Positions 56,589 to 64,000 of a stretch of DNA of 64,000 nucleotides are shown here, piece after piece. The DNA lies in the NCBI GenBank assembly GCA_032158125.1, contig JASKOT010000027.1, forward strand, positions 124,001 through 188,000, written 5' to 3'. Each line of letters begins with the position of its first letter. Position 1 is the first letter of the stretch. Both the position numbers and the translations under genes were made by a program. Source of the stretch: Papiliotrema nemorosa (taxonomy: Eukaryota; Basidiomycota; Tremellomycetes; Tremellales; Rhynchogastremaceae). The notes beneath the pieces are model-generated. The model had not been told where the DNA came from. It made no database searches and was given only the letters and a program-made list of their open reading frames with translations.

Positions 56589-59435
56589 TCACTGTAATTG
56601 GGTCTGAGTTTGTGTTGCCGCCTTTCCCCTCGAGCTCGCTGCTGGCTTCTTCGCGGGCACTTTGGCCGGTGCCTTCTTTGCTGCTGGAGTCCTGCTTGAA
56701 GCCGCTTTGGCAGCTGTTGCACGCGACTTCTTGGCCGGCATGACTTCCTCTTCCTCTTCTTCTTCTTCGTCTTCCGAGGCATCGTCGAACTATCATCAGG
56801 ACTTGGACCACAGCAATTAAGATGATCAGACTCACCAGCGCTGGCGCAGCCTTCCCTTTCGCTTTCCCTTTGGATGCAGCTCTGCCTTTCACCGGCGAGG
56901 GTTCCCGGAAAGACCCGTCCGAGATGGAACCATTGCTGCAATTAGCCGTCGCCGCAAGGCAGATTGAGCAAGAGCCTTACATGCTGTCATCTTCCGCTAG
57001 TTATTAGCTGAGCCTTTTGACAGGTACTGCGTGCTTACCCATGCTGTCCACATCAGATCCCTTGGTCTTCTTGCCCTTTCCTGTGGCCTTCTTCGCTTTA
57101 TCTCGGCTGGCATGAGTCTCTCGCCATTGAGAAGCGGCACTGCGGCATAAGCTCAGACTCAATGGCAGTGTACGTGGATGACATACAGCTCTTTTGCTCT
57201 TGTGATCTGAAGGTCAATACCTGGAAACAAGCAAGTCGCCGTTCACTCACCTCTTCCTCCACGTCGTCTTCCCCGAACTCTTTATTCTTCATGTCTTTTC
57301 CGACGGATTTCAGATGGTCGTTGACGAAGCTAAAAGGTCAGCCGAGGTTTAAAGGAGGGAGTGATCAGCGATTAGCGTACTCTTTGATGGCATCTCTATC
57401 GTCCTTTTCCACAAATCGCATGACAGCGTCCTCCATACCAGGTTCTACCAACACCTCCAATTCTTGCGCCTTAAGATATTGATGTACCAGATTTGACATT
57501 CGCAGTTTCGACAATCGATCACTGGTGGATACGGCGACTTCTCCATTCACATCATCCATGTCATCGTCAAAGTCATCAGGCGCATTCGGGGCGTTTGCAC
57601 TTTCTGGAACAGTCAGCTTAGGACTTTGCCTTAAGATACACGAAACTGACTCTTTTCTATCTTCTTCTTCCGGTAGTATTGCAAGATATCCCGAGGGTTC
57701 GCGACTCTTCCAATGTAATCCTGACCGAATCTCACGGGATTCGACATTTCTTTAGCTTCCGACGTTTCCACCTGTCACGAGATCAGTTGCGTGACACCAG
57801 GTCGACGTACCTTCAGCCGGATGAGGGGCAACATCATTTCGGACTTTTCGGTATCATCACGATGAAGCTCCTCCCAGTTCGATCTCGCCAACTCAATCAG
57901 CCCCTCGACCTGACAGTCAGCTTGCAAAGGTGGGGAGAGTATAGCTGACTTTGGTCCTCAAGTAAGCTGTGATGCTATCTCTGTCATTCAAATTGATTTC
58001 GTTCTCTGAGTGTGCGGCGTCATCCGCAAGGACCAGTTCTCCATGTTCGAATGGCCTAACAGTTTTCAGAGGTATCTCGGCGATCTGAAATTGTGATCCT
58101 TGGATCGATAGCAGACCGACGTGTCTGACGTAATGAGCGGGATGGTACTACGCAATAGCATCCTGCGGACTTACTTGGCGATGGCTTCACCCGGAGCCAG
58201 GGATGTTGCGACTGAAGATCCTGGCTGGGTGATGTAGTAGTCTTTTCCCTCCACCTTCTCCGGCCATATCCTGCAATCATGCTCGTGTCCCCAGACAACG
58301 AGCTTGATCGAATCATCAAACATTCCTTCCGGCACACTCTGCTGAGGACCATGCTTGACCCTCTTTGTTAGCGATGGACCGGGCGGATCGGCAGCTAATC
58401 ACCTGTTTTGGTGCACAAGCAGCATATTGAACCAGTCTTCTTCTCCTACTTCTCCCCCTTCGGGCATAAACATCTTGACCCTATTACTCCTCAATTCGTA
58501 GTGCATTCTAGCATCCTTCACATTCCCAACTCCGTACATGGCAAGATGTGTCGTTCCCTTTCGCAACAAGATGGGCTTGATACGAATACCCTTATCTCCC
58601 GCATCGGGTTGACCCTCATCTGCCGCGAGATCGACCTTGCCGAAGTAATTTAGAACTCCAGATACGGACAGCACGTCCAGAGCGCACAGAGCCCCTTCCT
58701 GCGGATCAGCTTATTTTCCTCTCCATTGACGTAAACAGCTGACCGGTCCGGTGCCTTGGGGGTCGTCGTGGTTTCCATGAATCGAGAATACGGGTATAGC
58801 GATATTGAGGTTGGGATCTTCGTAGTTGACAGCGGGAAATCTGAATGTAAGCTGCGTCATTTTGCCCAACAAAACCAGCTCACGAGAAGCCAGCTGCGCT
58901 ACCATCCATGGGGTCACTCAACAGCTCAAACTAGTGCCAGTAAGCTATCGCCAAAAGCCCAAGTCTCGACTCACCGGGATCGCCTTGTCTCCTAGTGTGT
59001 ACTCCCTCAACAACGCAATCGTTTGGTGCATACAAGTCCGACTCGGTCTATTCTCATGGAAGAGGTCTCCGGCAAGCAGGATAAAGTCGACTTCGGCATC
59101 TCTGGCGATTTGGAGGATCTCTCGAAAGGTGTTGATGGCGTCTTGACCTCGGACTGGGTCTTTCTCTGCGTAGCCAATGTGATTGTCGGTCGCTAAGAGG
59201 ATACGAAAGCAGCTGTACGGTAAGTTCGAGACTCAATGCAAGGACGAGAAGTTCTCGTCGTATGCGTTGACATACTTGTCCGACTCTATCGGATCAGCGC
59301 AAGCTGTACGAGGCGTGGAAGGGGAACTTACCTTGCTCAACGATACTCGGTGAAGGTCCACCACTAGGAATCAGCTTGCATCGTCACTCGGGCAGCTCAC
59401 TCATTGGTAGCCCTAGAAGCCTGAGAAGCGTTCAT
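56589..59435 (-). CDS. MRE11: MRE11 double-strand-break repair nuclease
   Basis: Nuclease of the MRN complex. Seventeen exons: 59435-59401, 59363-59332, 59285-59276, 59212-58975, 58930-58884, 58840-58744, 58698-58403, 58360-58175, 58124-57950, 57909-57811, 57771-57651, 57603-57381, 57329-57174, 57139-57039, 56990-56981, 56935-56836, 56789-56589; 708 aa. Phosphoesterase motifs: [71 protein letters not shown]. The capping domain and [17 protein letters not shown] follow. The C-terminus is acidic then Lys/Ala-rich with [13 protein letters not shown]. Exons 3 and 15 are 10 nt each. Exon 13 contains a GTGAGT...CAG stretch of 30 nt that is in frame and could be an alternative intron. Confidence 0.94.
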
Positions 59436-59684
59436 CCTGCTTCTGTAGGGCGGAGCTGGAGTAGGAGCTGAGTCGATGGAGAAGATGAAGAAGAGAAAAA
59501 GAAGGTCTGAGCTGAAATGATCTCTAGAACGAAGGGGGGGCAGTCCGGTCAGCTTTCCGCGTGAATGTCACGTGATTGAGGGTCGCGTCGAGGTGCGCGT
59601 TTCAGTCAGTGCAACATGAATCACTCTCTTCCGCACCTCATCAAGCACATTTCTCACCATACCAGCCTTGTTGCGACCGTCAGG
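59436..59684. promoter_or_regulatory. Bidirectional MRE11/NSE4 promoter
   Basis: 249 bp between the two start codons. Contains TCACGTGA at 59568-59575 and a G-run at 59534-59540. Two repair genes share it. Confidence 0.6.
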
Positions 59685-61179
59685 ATGCCAAGTAGAGCCT
59701 CCCAGACAGCTCGGGAATTTCGAGATCTCGACGAGGGGTCGCAAGCCGATTCAGGGGAGGAAGATGACAGTCTCGGACCGCTCGCTTCCCCTTCTCGTTC
59801 GGGCTCGAGGAAGAGGAAGAGACTGAGTCAGATGCAACTGGATGAGATATTTGAGAATATGGATCCGGAGGAGAAGGCGAGGATTGCAAAAGAGTACAGA
59901 CTGCTGCAAGTCGAGGCGGACGGTACGCCCACGGAACACTGGCATGGTGGTCGATTTTGTGACTGACTGGATAGATATGAGGATGAATGTGGCAAATACA
60001 AAAGTGTCACAATTGATCGAAAAGATCAAACAAGGGTCAAAACTCTTCAGGGGTGGTACGTATTCTGGTAACTCTGCCAGAAATCGATTATTGACTCGGT
60101 ATAGTCCGAGATACGGCCCTGGCTTCGCTGGATGTTCGTCTCATGTTGACCGGGTCGGAGACAGCCTTGACCATGGCAAGGACGCTCAAAACGGAGAGCA
60201 ACGCTTTCAACATCGACGAATATCTCATACGGTAAGATCTTGAGTCGAAGGGCTGTGGTGATGAAAATTGACAGAACAGCATGAAGGGTATCCTCGGGTT
60301 GGACCTGGACGAATTGGAAGATCAAGATGATGATGAGGACGATCAGTTGGAGGATGAATCCTTGGAAGATCGCCACGCTCGGAGGAGACGAAACGCCAGG
60401 AAAGGAAGACTGGGGGATTGGGAGAAGATAGGCTGGATGGCTTCGAGGTTGAGCAAGAGGGTGTCGGGTGTCGAGTTCATGTAGGATATCACGCTTTCCT
60501 GACAATATGATGCTGATCTGCGTCAGGTTTGGGCCCATCGACATCGAGTCGAAGAAGAGGACAATGAAGCCCAGGCAGAAACAAGTGATAGCTGAGGAGA
60601 CTCGACCGGAAGAGATTGCTTCCCAACATGCTGCCACTCAGAAGGCAAGCGAAGAAGACTTCGTCAGAAACGCCAATCTGGTATGTCATTTATCCTGGAC
60701 TGAAACGGCGGGTCTGATCTCCAGGTCGCAAAAGTCCTGAGGAAGCGGGATCCCCATGGGGAAGGAATCAACTTCTTCGACCTGGTCATCAATCCGACGA
60801 GCTTCGGTCAGAGTGTAGAGAACTGCTTCTTTGTCAGTTTTCTCATCAGGGACGGGAAAGCCGGTATCGAGATTGAGCCCAATGGGAACATCATCATACG
60901 TAAGAGGATCTTTCCAACACAAGATGAGAATCGACAGTTGACCTTGCAGGGCAGGCCGAACCTCATGATCCGGAAATGGGCGGGGAAGAGCCTGCGAGGA
61001 ATCAAGCAGTGATTGAATTGACAATGGAGGATTGGAAGGTAAGAACGATCCATTCATTGGCGTTCCTAATCTGACTCGTGTAGCTTGCAGTAGAGCTATA
61101 CGACATCCGGGAACCCATGATCAAGACGCGCGTCTACGAGACATCACACGAGTTGGCTCCTAATGGCTGGTATGCGTAG
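59685..61179 (+). CDS. NSE4: NSE4, kleisin of the SMC5/6 complex
   Basis: Bridges Smc5 and Smc6 heads in the DNA-repair complex. Exons 59685-59922, 59975-60055, 60105-60231, 60280-60480, 60527-60680, 60725-60899, 60950-61038 and 61084-61179 give 386 aa. After an acidic/basic head (PSRSGSRKRKRLSQ): EKARIAKEYRLLQ, TKVSQLIEKIKQGSKLFRG, VRDTALASLDVRLM, ALTMARTLKTESNAFNIDEY, then an acidic insert, WEKIGWMASRLSKRVSGVEFMFGP, and the C-terminal winged helix FFDLVINPTSFGQSVENCFFVSFLI and IEPNGNIIIR. An in-frame ATG at 59616 would add 23 residues; I prefer 59685 since the extension lacks similarity. Shares a promoter with MRE11. Confidence 0.93.
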
Positions 61180-61370
61180 ACGTAATGGACCCCTTGGCAC
61201 AGAAATCTTCCAATGTTGTAAAAGTAGAGCATTAGCATGTCATGAATGACCCTTTACGATTGATTGCCATCAACCTCGTGCACCAGGGCACGCTTTGAGT
61301 AGCATGATGTGGAGTCGTATCAGCTCGTGTGGCGTCAAGGTCATACATCATTTCGTCGTAACTTGTCGTT

Positions 61371-62171
61371 CTATTTCATTGCCTCAGCTATCGGATTGGC
61401 GTGTATCGTAATCTGGACATCAATTCTCCGATCCCAAGCAGGACCAGATACACACCTTGTTCAACTTGATTTCATTCAATGGCCTGTTCTTTGCGTTGAC
61501 CGGAACTTTTTCCATCATCTCCAGAGTGGAATCAGCTCCATCAATTACCCTTCTCCGTCAGCTGAACCGATGTAAACAGGAACTCCATACTCACTTGCCG
61601 AATATCGAATATTTACCATCTAGAGAAGGCTGTTTGGCATATGTGATAAAGAACTGAATTTCAACTTCAAACCAGGTACAGGTGGGGATAACTCGCCTGC
61701 GATTTATTCGTATCTGGACCTCCATTTGCCATGGCTACTATTCCTCTCGTGTTGAACTATCGATCAGCGAGACGTATAGAGGCGTGAAATGATAGAATAC
61801 CCACCTTGAGAGTCTGCCTTATCTCGTCCGCAAATGGTCTACCCCATATTGACTGCCCTCCCTTGCCCGTTCCTACCGTGTCAGTTAATAGCCGAGTATG
61901 TAACTATCATACTCACCATTAGGATCTCCACCCTGTATCATGAAGGTTTTGATATTCCGGTGGAATATTGTATTATCATAGTAACCCGATGCAGCTAATG
62001 CCAAAAAGTTCTCGGCTGTCCTAGGTACCGCCTCGCAGAACAGTTCAATCTGGACATGAGCTGGGTGTTGAAGCGTCGACGATGTTCAGCTCACTTTGAG
62101 ATCTCCGGAGGATGTGTGCAGTGTCACCGACTAAACCTGTCAGTTCTTTACTGTTTGATAGCGCTTACCAT
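61371..62171 (-). CDS. PPIL3: PPIL3-type cyclophilin (peptidyl-prolyl isomerase)
   Basis: Spliceosome-associated single-domain cyclophilin. Exons 62171-62169, 62130-62095, 62049-61917, 61872-61805, 61756-61697, 61653-61595, 61549-61456 and 61412-61371 give 164 aa. The first exon is only the [104 protein letters not shown] and a PVNAKNRPL tail match PPIL3 closely; catalytic Arg, Phe and Gln are present, while the usual Trp position is not the cyclophilin A type. Intron 5 (61696-61654) has a GC donor (CAG/GCGAGT) in the middle of the conserved SQ/FF motif, so the call is secure. Eight exons in 800 bp. Confidence 0.93.
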
Positions 62172-62521
62172 GATCTTCGATGCGATGGTTGATCAAGTAT
62201 GTAAGAGGAGGTCGAGCAATGGCACGCTGAAACACGCTCTCATGATGACGTGTCACCTTTGTTTACAACTAGCTTATCAATCGACGTGTGGGTTTTGCCA
62301 CCCACTCCCGTGATCCAGGCGTCTCACATGGGATTGCTTCTCGACTAGCACCTGCTCGTACATTACCCATCAACAAGCAACAGACATCGCCCGCATCGCC
62401 TAGACGACGAGGCGAGAGAGTCACAGAGGTCTCCCAGCTTGATTTGAATCACACAAACACACGGCTCGACGCGACAATCATGGCTTCTTCTCGCTGAAAC
62501 TCCGACTCGCGACATTGAGCC
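62172..62521. promoter_or_regulatory. Divergent promoter region
   Basis: About 350 bp between the PPIL3 start and the last gene. No coding signal. Confidence 0.45.
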
Positions 62522-63911
62522 ATGGCTTCTCAACGATCCATGCACCACTCGCAGGTGCTCTCACCTAAACCTCGTCCTCCGGGTATGGTCCGATCACCCT
62601 CGGATCCAGTCCGTGTTAGAGGTGCGGACGAAGTGGCTACTCCCCCGCAACAAATATACGTTCTCTCCGCAGATGGATCATCCTTGTTTCTCCTCGATCC
62701 TACCAAACCTCAAGGAAACGAAGAACCACCACCCTACGCGCCTTTCCGCACCGATGTTGATCTGTCCAATAACACATCTTCCACCTCTCTCGCATCGCAC
62801 ACGGCAGGTCCATCCAGCCCTAGAAGCGTGTTGAATTCGGTACCGTACCCCAGTATCGTCGTTCCAGAAGGGAGAAATCGAGCATCGACAGTCTCGACTC
62901 TCAACCAAGAATCTTCAGTTCGGCAAAGTACAAGACCGGGCATGCGCAATCATTCGTCCTTCTCGCACTCGCCTGCAGCCCATCATCGACAAAGAGACGA
63001 GCGAGGGATACAATCAGCGAGCAATTCACCTCGAACAGCAACATCGGCCTTACCCGATGAACGGACTCCGCTCTTACATCGCGCTCTGGATGGCGAAGAG
63101 TGGATAGAAGTGAGATGGCATAAGCGGCGTGGAGCTTGGAAGGCCATCTTTTGTGGAGAGCTAGAAGAAGGGGACGAGAGCGAGACATGGACAGCGGCAT
63201 GGAAGAGGTTCTGGCGACCTGTCGGAACTGGACGATATTGGAAAGCCATGGTTCATTTATGGTTCATCAACTTTCCCTTTGTGAGTGACGCGTACGAGTC
63301 GCTGGATCGTGCTCATATTGCAGGCTTTAATGGTATGGCCGCCTCTCCTTGTCGGGACTTTAGCCGGGACAGCACTACTCATCACCCTTCCAATCGGAGC
63401 CGCAGTCTGGTGGCTTACCCTCTTCATCGCTCGGTCTTCCGCCAGGCTGGAGGTGTGTCTACTGTCTATTCGCATAGGTGTAGCGCTAACGTATAGACCG
63501 TCATGCAGCTCAACTACCACTCTCCACTCCATCCGGCCATCCCTCAATCCACCTATCATCCCATCTTTTACCGTCCGAAAGAAAGGGCCACTCCGTCTAG
63601 TCCGACCGGCGAGGCAGCTACAGATACCGAGGTTGTATGGGAGAAGCGATTCATCAAATGCTCGTACGCTATGGTTGGTGATTCTCAGTGTTTCGCCTGC
63701 AGAGCTGACCATCCAGTTTTGCGATCATTACTCGTACTCGGCACTGTCCTATTTCTTGTTGATCAAACCACTCATTGTCCTCTTTTCGACCATCTTCCTC
63801 ATCGCCTTCTTCCCCGTGGCGGCTGTATTGGTCGTCACTTTGCCGGTGTACCTACGAGCCGCTCGGCGATGGGGCCAGTGGCAGGCCGGAGTAGCCATCG
63901 AGAATCTGTAG
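62522..63911 (+). CDS. Four-helix membrane protein, sensor-like domain
   Basis: Exons 62522-63280, 63324-63452, 63497-63673 and 63717-63911 give 419 aa. Residues 1-200 are Ser/Pro/Arg-rich and disordered, containing PPPYAPF (PY motif) and TPLLHRA. Then EWIEVRWHKRRGAWKAIF and FWRPVGTGRYWKAM precede the membrane part: FPFALMVWPPLLVGTLAG, LLITLPIGAAVWWLTLFIA, a soluble loop with RFIKCSY, and the pair FLLIKPLIVLFSTIFLI / FPVAAVLVVTLPVYLRAARRW. The four-helix pattern and the ARxxARLE after helix 2 resemble the bacterial-type putative sensor domain; this is a resemblance only. No enzymatic motif. Confidence 0.72.
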
Positions 63912-64000
63912 GATGGAGCACGACGCGAAGATTCAAGGTTTGTCATAAAGCGGCGCAGGTTGTATAATATGGAAGGTAGTCTGTATTGGGATTCATCTTG

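Noticed and set aside
1..64000. Mobile elements, CRISPR arrays, rRNA, bacterial-type operons
   Set aside because: No terminal repeats, reverse transcriptase, transposase, spaced identical repeats or rRNA-like blocks were seen; gene structure is eukaryotic throughout.

Overview
The window looks like nuclear DNA of a basidiomycete yeast or filamentous fungus, most likely a tremellomycete (Cryptococcus/Kwoniella/Tremella-like). Genes are dense and on both strands. Almost every one is cut by several 35-60 nt introns with GTRNGT donors, CTNAY branch points and short branch-to-AG distances. Gene content is ordinary for eukaryotic nuclear DNA. I see no bacterial operons, no CRISPR array, no rRNA or tRNA gene, and no recognisable transposon. 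Exon coordinates were worked out by hand from splice signals, reading phase and protein-family expectation; each exon set was checked to sum to a multiple of three where stated.

Layout: IST1 (minus, 3' end cut by the window edge); an orphan CxxC protein; FMC1 (plus); a Ser/Pro-rich orphan; a DNA ligase with a probable mitochondrial presequence (minus); an unresolved minus-strand patch; FIP1 (plus); XPT1 (minus); a zinc-finger + LysM protein (plus); a MACPF-like protein (plus); a lactonase-type propeller (plus); CSN1 (minus); an unresolved minus-strand gene; TAF6; a single-pass Ser/Thr/Pro-rich membrane protein; and a D-amino-acid oxidase with a C-terminal SKL (all plus). Then come a HypX/HoxX-like two-domain protein (minus), FIS1, a mitoferrin and inorganic pyrophosphatase (plus), a Q/P-rich orphan (minus), a TatD-type hydrolase (plus), PHO81 (minus), a fructosamine-kinase-like protein (plus), PHS1 and eIF2-beta (minus), ATP3 (plus), a poorly resolved minus gene, MRE11 (minus), NSE4 (plus), a PPIL3-type cyclophilin (minus) and a four-segment membrane protein (plus).

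There is no pathway cluster. Several genes serve mitochondria (FMC1, ATP3, FIS1, mitoferrin, the ligase and possibly one form of pyrophosphatase). FMC1 and ATP3 both concern the F1 ATPase. MRE11 and NSE4 form a head-to-head DNA-repair pair sharing about 250 bp of promoter.

Most worth a second look: a recurring promoter element (GATTACAAAATG paired with TTTGTAATGC) at three unlinked loci; the MACPF-like and HypX-like genes; a second in-frame start that adds a presequence-like extension to pyrophosphatase; three apparent GC-AG introns; an eIF2-beta start codon split by an intron; and 10-nt microexons in MRE11.
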